Positions 18,766 through 26,736 of a stretch of DNA of 64,000 nucleotides are shown piece by piece. Each line of letters starts with the position of its first letter. The stretch's first letter is position 1. The stretch comes from CBDFGK01 sp965247075 (lineage in GTDB: Bacteria; Pseudomonadota; Gammaproteobacteria; Pseudomonadales; Halieaceae). The stretch is from the NCBI GenBank assembly GCA_965247075.1, contig CBDFGK010000003.1, forward strand, positions 124,001 to 188,000. The letters run 5' to 3'. A model generated the notes under the pieces. The model saw only the letters and a list, made by a program, of their open reading frames with translations, did no database searches and was not told the DNA's origin. The translations under genes and the position numbers were made by a program.

Positions 18766-19182
18766 ATGGCTGATGAACGAAAGCACAAGCATCTAGAACT
18801 GATTCAAGGCGTTATTAATCGCCTGTCTACAAATTCGTTTTTATTGAAGGGGTGGAGTGTTGTTCTAGTTTCTGCGTTATTTGCGCTTTCCGCAGCCGAT
18901 AGTCGCCCCGCTTTTGTGTTTTTAGCCTATATCCCTGTAATTATTTTTTGGGGATTGGACGGTTTTTTCCTATGGCAGGAACAACTTTATCGAAAACTCT
19001 ATGACCATGTTCGAGCTTTAAAAGACAATGATATAGATTTTTCTATGAACACAACACTTTTTAAATCAGATAGTGCAACGTGGGTCAACGCGACATTATC
19101 TAAAACACTCATACCGTTTCACGGCGTTCTGATTTTTGCTGTTATCGTCGTTATGGTTTTAACAATCACTGCGCAGGGGTAG
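18766..19182 (+). CDS. Small three-helix membrane protein paired with the TIR-like gene
   Basis: 138 residues, starting 10 bases after the methyltransferase stop behind AAAAGGTGAATA. The N-terminus is an amphipathic helix (LELIQGVINRLSTNSFLLKG). It is followed by membrane segments at about 29-45 and 50-70 (FVFLAYIPVIIFWGLDGFF), a polar loop of about 40 residues rich in Asp/Lys, and a third helix at about 114-134. I have the impression that similar proteins accompany TIR-like DUF1863 genes; the family has no name known to me. By analogy with membrane effectors of cyclic-nucleotide defence systems it could be the killing arm, but it has no visible ligand domain. It ends 6 bases before the TIR-like start. 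Confidence 0.75.
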   Translation: MADERKHKHLELIQGVINRLSTNSFLLKGWSVVLVSALFALSAADSRPAFVFLAYIPVIIFWGLDGFFLWQEQLYRKLYDHVRALKDNDIDFSMNTTLFKSDSATWVNATLSKTLIPFHGVLIFAVIVVMVLTITAQG

Positions 19183-19188
19183 TACATC

Positions 19189-19628
19189 ATGGCAAGGACA
19201 TGTTTTTTTAGCTTTCGATACCGCAACGTTTTTCGGGTAAATCAAATTCGGTCTATGCCTAACATTATTGGTAATGCCGCGGCTGGTTTTAGGGATTCGT
19301 CGCTTTGGGAAGACGCAAAAAAAGCGAGGCGCGGATAAAGAAAATGATCGATGATGCCTTGCACGGCACATCGGTTACGGTTGTCTGCATCACCTACGGC
19401 ATTAGTACCAGAGAATGGATCAACTACGAAATCGACGAATCCTTAGACCGTGGAAATGGTCTTTTGGGTATCCGAATTCACCATTTGGCAGACCCAAGTT
19501 TTCCTGATGAACGAGTCGGCACAGCTCCCAGCCAGATCGAAAAAAACGGGTTCAAGATTTACAAGTACACAAACAAAGACAAGCTCGCTCAACATATTGG
19601 GGAAGCCGCGAAATTGGCAGGTCGATAA
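19189..19628 (+). CDS. TIR-like protein (DUF1863/MTH538 type, ThsB-like), frame broken at a seven-A run
   Basis: The first frame, ATG at 19189, reads MARTCFFSFRYRNVFRVNQI and ends FRDSSLWEDAKKARRG at a TAA at 19336. The frame one base back continues with KSEARIKKMIDDALHGTSVT, VVCITYGISTREWINYEIDE and NGLLGIRIHHL, to 19628. Joined, they make a protein of about 145 residues. Its order FFSF, SLWEDAKK, TSVT, W-x-x-YEI, G-L-L-G-I-x-I-H matches the TIR-like domain of ThsB, which makes a cyclic ADP-ribose-type signal in Thoeris. The break is at A AAA AAA (19317-19323), a canonical -1 slippery heptamer. It could be programmed frameshifting, slippage, a mutation or a sequencing error. Confidence 0.72.
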
Positions 19629-19695
19629 CTATTAATTTTCTCTTAAATCCATTCGTGTACTGTATTTGTTAAGAACAAGAGAAAGAAACGCCATG

Positions 19696-19905
19696 AATGG
19701 ACAAGGCGGCCTTTTCAAGTCGGGATATTTAAGGGGTTTGAAGCTCAAAGGAACGGTTTTGTACGCTGAGCTACAAACCACTGATTTATTGGTATTTTTT
19801 GTTCGTAACATCAGATCAAATTTCAAACATTCGATCAGACCAATGTTCATAGACTGTACGATATTTAGACGTTTCAGCCTCAAAAATCGATTTGGTTATC
19901 CTTAG
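19696..19905 (+). CDS. Short hypothetical ORF at the end of the island
   Basis: About 70 residues from the ATG at 19693-19696 (MNGQGGLFKSGYLRGLKLKG). I recognise no domain. Composition is AT-rich like the island, and the frame runs up to 19 bases before the distal IS end. It may be a non-coding remnant; no good ribosome-binding site separates the possibilities. Confidence 0.25.
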   Translation, partial: NGQGGLFKSGYLRGLKLKGTVLYAELQTTDLLVFFVRNIRSNFKHSIRPMFIDCTIFRRFSLKNRFGYP

Positions 19906-19923
19906 CGTACGTTTTCGGATGCC

Positions 19924-19980
19924 TATGAGAACCGGACAGATCATGTGCTACAAGACCGGACAGTTTATGTGTTACTAACA
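19924..19980 (+). repeat. Second copy of the ISNCY right end (57 bases)
   Basis: TATGAGAACCGGACAGATCA and the following 37 bases match 16778-16834 and 61857-61913 base for base as far as I can compare. It is in the same orientation as the right end of the IS at 16.8 kb. With the left end at 15878 it therefore defines a larger unit, 15878-19978, that contains the IS, the restriction-modification pair and the membrane/TIR-like genes. I saw no target-site duplication outside the unit. Confidence 0.85.
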
Positions 19981-20065
19981 GTCCTGACGGCTCTGTATTG
20001 CGCCGGCGGCACTGGAACTATAAACTAATAGGCGTTAGTTAGCGCGATCTTGCGAGGCGCAGTAT

Positions 20066-20644
20066 ATGTTGGCGGATTATTCCATTGTGTTGATCGGGGC
20101 AATCCTGGTCAACAACTTCGTTCTGGTCCAGTTTTTGGGCCTGTGTCCGTTTATGGGCGTCTCCAACAAACTTGAAACTGCCATGGGCATGTCCATGGCA
20201 ACCACCTTCGTACTAACACTGGCCTCTGCCTGTAGCTACCTGACCTACACCTACCTGTTGCAACCCCTCAACCTGGGCTACCTGAAGACAATCTCCTTTA
20301 TCCTGGTGATTGCTGTGGTGGTACAGTTCACCGAAATGGTGGTGCGCAAATCCAGCCCGCTGCTGCATCGGGTACTCGGTGTATACCTGCCCTTGATAAC
20401 CACCAATTGCGCCGTGCTGGGTGTGGCTCTTCTCAACATCAACAAAGACCACAATTTCCTGCAATCGCTGTTTTATGGTTTCGGTGCGGCGCTTGGCTTT
20501 TCACTGGTGTTGGTGCTGTTCGCCGCCATGCGCGAACGCCTGGCGGTCGCTGACGTACCCGTGCCATTCCAGGGCGCCGCCCTGGGTATGGTTACCGCCG
20601 GACTGATGTCGCTGGCCTTTATGGGCTTTGCCGGGCTGGTCTGA
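20066..20644 (+). CDS. rsxA: Electron transport complex subunit RsxA (RnfA)
   Basis: 192-residue integral-membrane subunit of the Rnf/Rsx complex, which couples ferredoxin:NAD oxidoreduction to ion movement and, in enterobacteria, keeps SoxR reduced. Six hydrophobic helices are visible, with the family text VNNFVLVQFLGLCPFMGVSN (residues 13-32) and LPLITTNCAVLGVALLN containing the conserved Cys. It begins the six-gene operon; GCGAGGCGC lies before the ATG. The stop is 7 bases from rsxB. The short gap to the IS end upstream (19981-20065) must hold the promoter unless it was displaced by the insertion. Confidence 0.96.
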   Translation: MLADYSIVLIGAILVNNFVLVQFLGLCPFMGVSNKLETAMGMSMATTFVLTLASACSYLTYTYLLQPLNLGYLKTISFILVIAVVVQFTEMVVRKSSPLLHRVLGVYLPLITTNCAVLGVALLNINKDHNFLQSLFYGFGAALGFSLVLVLFAAMRERLAVADVPVPFQGAALGMVTAGLMSLAFMGFAGLV

Positions 20645-20650
20645 TTCACA

Positions 20651-21253
20651 GTGTACGAACTGATTGCGCAATTTCCGTTTATCGCCGCCCTGCTGGCCCT
20701 GGTGAGCATGGGCGCCGCTTTTGGCGCACTGCTGGGATTTGCGGCGGAGAAGTTCAAGACGGAAGGCAACCCGATTTCGGAACAAATCAACGGCATCTTG
20801 CCGCAGACCCAGTGCGGCCAGTGCGATTATCCGGGGTGTCGCCCCTACTCGGAAGCCATTGCCCGCGGCGATGCCGCCATCAATAAATGCCCGCCCGGTG
20901 GAGAGGCCACCATAGCCCAGTTAGCAGACCTGCTCAATGTGGAAGCCATTCCACTGGATGAAGAACACGGCGAAGAAAAGGCAGCCGCGGTGGTGGCCTA
21001 TATCAGGGAGGACGAATGCATCGGCTGCACCAAGTGTATCCAGGCCTGCCCGGTAGATGCCATTCTCGGCGCCGCCAGGCAAATGCACACGATTATTGTC
21101 AGTGAATGTACCGGTTGCGATCTGTGCGTCGAACCCTGCCCGGTAGATTGCATAGACCTGCTCAGCGAACAGACCACCGTGCAAAACTGGCACTGGGAGC
21201 TACCTGTTGTAACCCCCACCATTATTGCTACCGACAGGGACAAGGCAGCGTGA
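20651..21253 (+). CDS. rsxB: Electron transport complex subunit RsxB, iron-sulfur protein
   Basis: 200 residues from a GTG start. The N-terminal membrane helix (about 5-28) is followed by the 4Fe-4S domain CGQCDYPGCRPY with a further Cys downstream (CPPGGE), then two ferredoxin motifs, CIGCTKCIQACP and CTGCDLCVEPCP, typical of RnfB. It passes electrons between ferredoxin and the membrane subunits. Its TGA overlaps the GTG of rsxC (GTGA), implying translational coupling. Confidence 0.96.
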   Translation: MYELIAQFPFIAALLALVSMGAAFGALLGFAAEKFKTEGNPISEQINGILPQTQCGQCDYPGCRPYSEAIARGDAAINKCPPGGEATIAQLADLLNVEAIPLDEEHGEEKAAAVVAYIREDECIGCTKCIQACPVDAILGAARQMHTIIVSECTGCDLCVEPCPVDCIDLLSEQTTVQNWHWELPVVTPTIIATDRDKAA

Positions 21254-22827
21254 GACGCGTCTGGGACTTTCACGGCGGCATCCACCCGCCACAGAACAAG
21301 CATCAGTCGCTGCAATCACCGATTCGCCCGGCGGGCATTCCGCCCCGGCTTACGTACCCCCTGTCGCAGCATATCGGTGCGCCGGCCGAACCCATTGTTG
21401 AGGTCGGCCGGCAGGTGCTGAAAGGCCAGATGATTGCCAAAGCCGCCGGTTTTATCAGTGTACCCATTCATGCCTCTACCTCCGGCACTGTCACTGCTAT
21501 CGAAGAACGCCTGATCGCCCACCCCTCCGGACTCAGCGCAACCTGTATCGTGCTGGACAGTGATGGTGAGGATCGCTGGCTAGAGCACAGCGGCGTTGAC
21601 GATTACCACCAACTCGACAAGCACGCCTTGCTCGCCATTATCCGCGAGGCCGGCATTGCCGGGCTGGGCGGCGCCGGTTTCCCCGCCGCCGTCAAACTGG
21701 GCGTCAACCCCAATCAGGGCAAGATCGAAACGCTGCTTCTCAACGGCAGCGAATGTGAACCCTACATCACCGCCGATGACATCCTGATGCGCGACCGGGC
21801 CGAGCAGGTAATAGCCGGCACACAGATACTGTCTCACCTGGTGAATCCGCAAGAGACGCTAATCGGGGTCGAAGACAACAAGCCCGCCAGCATTGCCGCC
21901 CTGCAGGCCGCCGCCTGGGGCACCGACATCAGCATAGTAGTGTTCCCAACCAAATATCCCTCGGGGGGAGAGAAGCAACTTATAGAAATTCTCACCGGCA
22001 AGCAGGTTCCCAGCGGCGGCCTGCCCGCTGACGTGGGCATTGTCTGTCAGAACGTCGGCACTGCTGTTGCCATACACCGCGCCGTGACACACGGCGAACC
22101 GCTTATTTCCCGCATTACCACCCTGACCGGCGCCGCCCTGGCGCAAGCACAGAACTATGAAGTGCTGCTGGGCAGCCCCATGGATTTTCTGCTGCAACAA
22201 GCCGGCTTCGATCAAGACAGGTGCCGGTGCCTGGTTATGGGCGGGCCGATGATGGGATTTGCCGTACCCGACGCCGCTGTACCGGTAGTGAAAGCCACCA
22301 ATTGCCTGCTGGCTCCAACGGCAGACGAGTTACCGGCGCCGTCACCGGCGCTGGCCTGCATCCGCTGCGCGATGTGCGCCGAGGTCTGCCCGGCCAGCTT
22401 ACTGCCCCAGCAGTTATACTGGTTTTCTCAAGCTAAAGAGTACGAAAAGCTGGCAGCACACAACCTGTTCGATTGTATTGAATGTGGCGCCTGCTCCTAT
22501 GCCTGTCCCAGTAATATTCCCCTGGTCCAGTACTACCGGGCATCGAAGGCAGAAGTGATACAGATGCGCAAAGACCAGGCCAAATCCGATCATTCACGTA
22601 TTCGCTTTGAGGCCCGACAGGAACGACTTGAACTTGAAGCCGCTGAAAAAGAGGCCAGGCGAAAAGCTCGCATGCAGGCCGCGCAAGAGCGCGCCAGGTT
22701 AGCAGCTACCCAGGGCAACGACGCCGCAACAGATCCTGTACAGGCTGCCATAGATCGTGCCAAAGCCAAAAAGGCGGCCGGCGCGAAGCAGGAATTGGCT
22801 GCTCTGAAACAGCAGTCGCAGCCGTGA
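21250..22827 (+). CDS. rsxC: Electron transport complex subunit RsxC (NADH-binding)
   Basis: 525 residues from the GTG at 21250 (MRRVWDFHGGIHPPQNKHQS); the longer open frame from 21106 overlaps rsxB and is not needed. It shows the SLBB/NADH-binding region GLGGAGFPAAVKLG and LLNGSECEPYITADD, and two 4Fe-4S motifs, CIRCAMCAEVCP (about 371) and CIECGACSYACP (about 411). The C-terminal 90 residues are a charged helical tail rich in Glu, Arg, Ala and Lys, shorter than the long Lys/Ala repeats of some relatives. It overlaps rsxD by 4 bases. Confidence 0.96.
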   Translation: MRRVWDFHGGIHPPQNKHQSLQSPIRPAGIPPRLTYPLSQHIGAPAEPIVEVGRQVLKGQMIAKAAGFISVPIHASTSGTVTAIEERLIAHPSGLSATCIVLDSDGEDRWLEHSGVDDYHQLDKHALLAIIREAGIAGLGGAGFPAAVKLGVNPNQGKIETLLLNGSECEPYITADDILMRDRAEQVIAGTQILSHLVNPQETLIGVEDNKPASIAALQAAAWGTDISIVVFPTKYPSGGEKQLIEILTGKQVPSGGLPADVGIVCQNVGTAVAIHRAVTHGEPLISRITTLTGAALAQAQNYEVLLGSPMDFLLQQAGFDQDRCRCLVMGGPMMGFAVPDAAVPVVKATNCLLAPTADELPAPSPALACIRCAMCAEVCPASLLPQQLYWFSQAKEYEKLAAHNLFDCIECGACSYACPSNIPLVQYYRASKAEVIQMRKDQAKSDHSRIRFEARQERLELEAAEKEARRKARMQAAQERARLAATQGNDAATDPVQAAIDRAKAKKAAGAKQELAALKQQSQP

Positions 22828-23852
22828 GCATTGAGCGCGTTACCTCACCTCACGCCCACGGGCCACTGTCTACCGCGGCGGTGATGCGCGCTGTTTTATT
22901 GGCGACGATTCCCGGCATCGTCGCGCTTACCCACTTCTTTGGCTTTGGCACGCTGGTCAATATTTTCTGGGCCTGCCTAGTGGCGGTAGCCTGTGAAGCC
23001 GGCGCGCTGAAGCTGCGCAAGCGTCCCATCGCTTTTTACCTCAATGATGCCAGCGCGCTGGTAACGGCTACGCTGTTGGCTGTCGCCATGCCACCGGGTT
23101 CGCCCTGGTGGTTGATCCTGGTCGGTGTGGGTTTCGCGATTCTCATTGCCAAACACCTGTATGGCGGCCTGGGCTACAACCCGTTCAATCCGGCCATGGT
23201 CGGCTACGTGGTGTTGCTCATTTCCTTTCCAATACAAATGACCGCCTGGGCCGCACCCGTGGGCGTCAACGCCGCCAACACCCCCGGCTTGTTTGAGGCA
23301 CTGCTGGCTTGCTTCGCACCGGGCAGCGTCGACGCCATCACCATGGCCACACCACTGGATGTACTCAAGCAGAACAACAGCCTGTTGGTAGATCACCTGT
23401 GGCGGCAAAACGCACAGTTCGGCCGCTGGTCAGGCATTGGCTGGGAGTGGGCCAATATTGGCTTTCTGCTGGGCGGTCTGTGGTTACTCTACAAGCGCAT
23501 ATTCAGCTGGCATGCACCCCTGTCGATGCTGGCCGGCCTGACCCTGTTTTCCGCCATTTTCTACGATGGCGGCAGCTCGGCTTCGCTTGGCTCGCCCCTG
23601 TTCCACCTGCTGGCCGGCGGCACCATGTTTGGGGCATTTTTTATTGTCACCGACCCGGTAACCTCGGCTGTTTCCAACCGCGGTCGGGTGATCTACGGGG
23701 CCTTGATTGGCGCGCTGATCTTTGTCATTCGCGCCTGGGGAAATTACCCGGATGCGGTAGCCTTCGCCGTATTGATCATGAATCTTGCCGCACCGTTTAT
23801 CGATTACTACACCCAGCCAAAAACCTACGGCCACGGGGGTAATGCCTCATGA
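22824..23852 (+). CDS. rsxD: Electron transport complex subunit RsxD
   Basis: 342-residue membrane subunit with a GTG start overlapping rsxC. About nine hydrophobic helices are visible. The segment GGLGYNPFNPAMVGYVVLLI is characteristic of RnfD/NqrB. The region DAITMATPLDVLKQ is where the FMN is covalently linked to threonine in the family. FFIVTDPVTSAVSNRGR is the conserved C-terminal loop. It overlaps rsxG by 4 bases. Confidence 0.96.
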   Translation: MSIERVTSPHAHGPLSTAAVMRAVLLATIPGIVALTHFFGFGTLVNIFWACLVAVACEAGALKLRKRPIAFYLNDASALVTATLLAVAMPPGSPWWLILVGVGFAILIAKHLYGGLGYNPFNPAMVGYVVLLISFPIQMTAWAAPVGVNAANTPGLFEALLACFAPGSVDAITMATPLDVLKQNNSLLVDHLWRQNAQFGRWSGIGWEWANIGFLLGGLWLLYKRIFSWHAPLSMLAGLTLFSAIFYDGGSSASLGSPLFHLLAGGTMFGAFFIVTDPVTSAVSNRGRVIYGALIGALIFVIRAWGNYPDAVAFAVLIMNLAAPFIDYYTQPKTYGHGGNAS

Positions 23853-24484
23853 TGAACAGCTCCATCACCCGCAACAGCATCATGCTGGGCCTGTTCGCCG
23901 TGCTGACGACCAATATCATCGCCGGTACCTACCTGGGCACCCGCGAGCGTATTGCAAAATCGCAGCGCAAGGCCGCCGAGCAAGCACTGCTGGAAATCGT
24001 GCCGGCTGAGCGCCACAATAACTCCATGCTTGATGACACGTATGCTGTGAACTCCGACACTCAAGGCCTGGGCCTGGCCGGCGACAAACAGATTTTTGTG
24101 GCCCGCCGGGATGGTGAGATAGTGGCTGTGATTGTGCCGGTAGTCGCACCGGATGGTTATAGTGGTTCAATTGAACTCATTGTCGGTATCAACCGGGACG
24201 GCAGCATCGCCGGCGTGCGCGCACTCGCGCACCGGGAGACCCCCGGCCTGGGGGACAAGGTAGATCTGCATAAATCAGACTGGATACTGGCGTTTAATGG
24301 CAAGTCGCTGGGCAATCCCAGGCCGGAAAAATGGGCGGTCAAGAAGGACCAGGGCGTTTTCGATCAATTTACCGGCGCCACCATCACTCCGCGCGCCGTT
24401 ACCGCTGCGGTGCAGCGTGCCCTGGAATACTATGCTGCACATCGCAGTGAACTGTTGGAACTTGCGGAGGAAGACAATGGCTGA
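23849..24484 (+). CDS. rsxG: Electron transport complex subunit RsxG, FMN-binding
   Basis: 211 residues with an N-terminal membrane anchor (about 10-28) and a periplasmic FMN-binding domain. The flavin-linked threonine motif is in DQFTGATITPRAVTAAV near residues 170-187. HRETPGLGDKVDL is the other family hallmark. It overlaps rsxD by 4 bases and rsxE by 8 bases. Confidence 0.96.
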   Translation: MMNSSITRNSIMLGLFAVLTTNIIAGTYLGTRERIAKSQRKAAEQALLEIVPAERHNNSMLDDTYAVNSDTQGLGLAGDKQIFVARRDGEIVAVIVPVVAPDGYSGSIELIVGINRDGSIAGVRALAHRETPGLGDKVDLHKSDWILAFNGKSLGNPRPEKWAVKKDQGVFDQFTGATITPRAVTAAVQRALEYYAAHRSELLELAEEDNG

Positions 24485-25190
24485 AGTGAGCTACCGGGAT
24501 CTGTCTGTCAATGGCCTGTGGAAAAACAACCCTGCCATCGTGCAACTATTGGGCCTGTGCCCACTGTTGGCAGTTACCGGCAGTGTGGTTAACGCCATCG
24601 GTCTGGGACTGGCCACCACGCTGGTACTGGTCTGCTCGAATACGACGGTATCGCTGATTCGCAACGTGATCTCCGATGCCGTTCGCCTACCGGTATTTGT
24701 GATGATTATTGCCTCGGCAGTCACCTGCATTGAATTGCTGATGCAGGCATTTACCTATGAGCTCTACCAAATTCTCGGCATCTTTCTACCGCTGATTACC
24801 ACCAATTGCCTCATTCTCGGGCGCGCAGACGCCTTCGCCGCCCGCAACCGGTTGCTGCCCTCCATGTACGATGGGTTTATCATGGGCGTGGGCTTCACAG
24901 TGATCTTGGTGCTACTGGGAGCGCTGCGTGAACTGGCTGGCACCGGCGCGCTGTTTGCCGATATGGATCTACTGCTGGGACCGGCAGCGGCAGACTGGGA
25001 AATTGTCATATTTAAGAACTACACCAGCTTTATTCTGGCTATTTTGCCACCCGGGGCCTTCATTTTTACCGGGCTCATTATCGCCGTAAAGAACCTCATC
25101 GATGCCGACCTGCAAGCGCGTGAGAATGCGCGCAAGGAAAAGCCCGTCAAGGACTCCAAGCGAGTGCGGGTTACCGGGACAATCAGTTAG
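24477..25190 (+). CDS. rsxE: Electron transport complex subunit RsxE
   Basis: 237-residue membrane subunit, related to RsxA and NqrD, with the ATG at 24477 inside the rsxG 3' end. Typical stretches are LWKNNPAIVQLLGLCPLLAV and LGIFLPLITTNCLILGRADA. The C-terminal tail is short and basic. It closes the operon; nth, which often follows rsxE, is not here. Its stop overlaps the 3' end of the converging hypothetical gene at 25183. Confidence 0.96.
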   Translation: MAEVSYRDLSVNGLWKNNPAIVQLLGLCPLLAVTGSVVNAIGLGLATTLVLVCSNTTVSLIRNVISDAVRLPVFVMIIASAVTCIELLMQAFTYELYQILGIFLPLITTNCLILGRADAFAARNRLLPSMYDGFIMGVGFTVILVLLGALRELAGTGALFADMDLLLGPAAADWEIVIFKNYTSFILAILPPGAFIFTGLIIAVKNLIDADLQARENARKEKPVKDSKRVRVTGTIS

Positions 25191-25578
25191 CGAACACCAG
25201 CGTCTGTAGTATCTCATCCACGGCGGCAGCGTCCAGCCCGCGGTTTTCCGCAGCACAGCTATAGGTGATAAACAGCAGTACGCTGCCGCTTGCCACATAC
25301 CACTCGCGCACCAGGGTGTCCTCTTCTTCATAGCGGGTGCAACAACCGCTGAATTCACCGAGGCTGCACGCTTGCCATTGCCAAGCGGATTCCCCGTTGT
25401 CGCCGGCGATTTGTTCCAGCTCGGTGAGCGTAAAGTCACCGGCCTCTTTCTGCAGGGTGCTGACTTCAATACAGCCCACGTCATCGCAGTCGCCAATAAC
25501 AACCACATCGTCATCGTGCTCAGCCCACCATTGCGGGGGTACACCGACTGTCCACCACTCGGTTTGCAAAATATTCAT
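25183..25578 (-). CDS. Conserved hypothetical acidic protein downstream of rimI
   Basis: 131 residues starting MNILQTEWWTVGVPPQWW at 25578. The start overlaps the rimI stop by 3 bases, so the two are coupled. The protein is acidic and rich in Trp, Cys and Asp (DDDVVVIGDCDDVGCIEVST). It contains no signal peptide or membrane helix. I recognise no domain; it looks like a single compact alpha/beta domain. The longer reading from 25629 lies inside rimI and is not preferred. The gene converges with rsxE, overlapping it by 8 bases. Confidence 0.7.
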   Translation of the reverse strand: MNILQTEWWTVGVPPQWWAEHDDDVVVIGDCDDVGCIEVSTLQKEAGDFTLTELEQIAGDNGESAWQWQACSLGEFSGCCTRYEEEDTLVREWYVASGSVLLFITYSCAAENRGLDAAAVDEILQTLVFAN

Positions 25579-26045
25579 GCTTTGTTTACCAACTGACAGG
25601 ACATCAGTAGCGCATCCTCGCGTCCACAAACTGTAAAATAGTAATCTTTACGTACACCAGCGTCGACAAAACCGGCTTTTCGATAGAGACCAAGCGCCGC
25701 CTCATTGCTGCGGCGAACTTCCAGCCAGCAGCGCTCGACTGTGCAGTCAGCCAACAGCGCCAGCAGGTGGGCCAGCAGTAAAGCACCCTGGCCGGTGCTC
25801 TGGTGGGCAGGTCGCACGGCGATATTCATCAGGGTCGCTTCATCCAGAACCCGCTGGTAAACGCAGAAACCGGTAATGGCGCCATTGTCCTGTTCACACA
25901 CCAGCGAATACTCATTATCGCGCAAACTGCCAGCCATGAACTGATTGAGGCTCCAGGGGTTGCGCGCAACTTCACGTTCAATTTCTGCCAGTTTTTGTAC
26001 ATCATTGGCCGCACCGACCCGCACCCGAAACCGCTCAGGGGACAT
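25575..26045 (-). CDS. rimI: Ribosomal protein S18-alanine N-acetyltransferase
   Basis: 156-residue GNAT acetyltransferase. It has the acetyl-CoA pyrophosphate loop region RPAHQSTGQGALLLAHLLAL (Q/R-x-x-G-x-G/A is only partly kept, here STGQGA), preceded by LMNIAVRP. The C-terminal LEVRRSNEAALGLYRKAGF, RKDYY and EDALLM are hallmarks of RimI, which acetylates the N-terminal Ala of S18. The stop overlaps the start of the hypothetical gene downstream, and the start overlaps the end of the gene upstream by 11 bases. Confidence 0.9.
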   Translation of the reverse strand: MSPERFRVRVGAANDVQKLAEIEREVARNPWSLNQFMAGSLRDNEYSLVCEQDNGAITGFCVYQRVLDEATLMNIAVRPAHQSTGQGALLLAHLLALLADCTVERCWLEVRRSNEAALGLYRKAGFVDAGVRKDYYFTVCGREDALLMSCQLVNKA

Positions 26046-26667
26046 CGCGCAAGACCTGCAGGTCCAGCCAGGCCCGACGCTTCAATTCGGGTTGCCGCAG
26101 CATCTTCCAGGCACTCACCGTGCGGGTCACCTGATGCTGCGAGAGTAGCCGGTGATCAAACCAACTGCTATCGGGTTCACCCAGCAATACTACCCTCTGG
26201 GGCTGTATGCGCTCCAGGCGTCCCGCCAAAAACCCTGCAAAGCCGGCCCGCGCGGAATCAATGCCCTGGTCCAACAGCCCGCCTCTGGACAATGGCCAAT
26301 TGAACTGTTCCAGCACGGGCCGGTTGGCGTTCCAACCCAGTGCAAGGCAAATCGCCTGCAACAATTGCGTATAGTCCGGCCCCAGGCTGCGACCCGGCGG
26401 GATCTCATCGAGCCAGTAACATCCACCCAGGTCAACCGCCACCACAGAAAACACCGGAATATCTGTCCCGGCGGCGGGTGTTTCTGTGCGTGCGGGCGCC
26501 GACTGGGCCTGCTGCTGCGGTGGCTCGACTGCCGGCGCAACCGGCAGGGCTGACCTGCGCACCACACGCAGCTTGCGACTGGTGGCGGCAGCGGGCAACT
26601 GGGTGCGGCACACATAGCTGTCAATTCCCATCGCTTCCAGGTAGGCGAGGCGGGTTAATTCATGCAT
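26035..26667 (-). CDS. Uncharacterised protein encoded upstream of rimI
   Basis: 210 residues from the ATG at 26667 (MHELTRLAYLEAMGIDSYVC). An N-terminal helix is followed by a Pro/Ala/Gln-rich linker (about 45-75), then an alpha/beta domain with FNWPLSRGGLLDQGIDSARAG and RVVLLGE. This architecture resembles the poorly defined gene found upstream of rimI in pseudomonads, sometimes annotated as a DNA polymerase III psi (HolD)-like protein; I cannot confirm that role. It overlaps rimI by 11 bases and belongs to the same operon. Confidence 0.65.
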   Translation of the reverse strand: MHELTRLAYLEAMGIDSYVCRTQLPAAATSRKLRVVRRSALPVAPAVEPPQQQAQSAPARTETPAAGTDIPVFSVVAVDLGGCYWLDEIPPGRSLGPDYTQLLQAICLALGWNANRPVLEQFNWPLSRGGLLDQGIDSARAGFAGFLAGRLERIQPQRVVLLGEPDSSWFDHRLLSQHQVTRTVSAWKMLRQPELKRRAWLDLQVLRDVP

Positions 26668-26736
26668 GGGTAAATGGTAATTCGGGCGTGAGCACATGCC
26701 AAGTGGTAATGCCTGCCAGGGTTAAAAAAGTAGCCC

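Noticed and set aside
19981..20065. Target-site duplication outside the ISNCY unit
   Set aside because: I compared the bases beside 15878 and 19978 and saw no convincing direct repeat.
21106..21249. Extended rsxC start within rsxB
   Set aside because: The extra residues overlap rsxB in another frame; the GTG at 21250 with GTGA overlap fits the operon.
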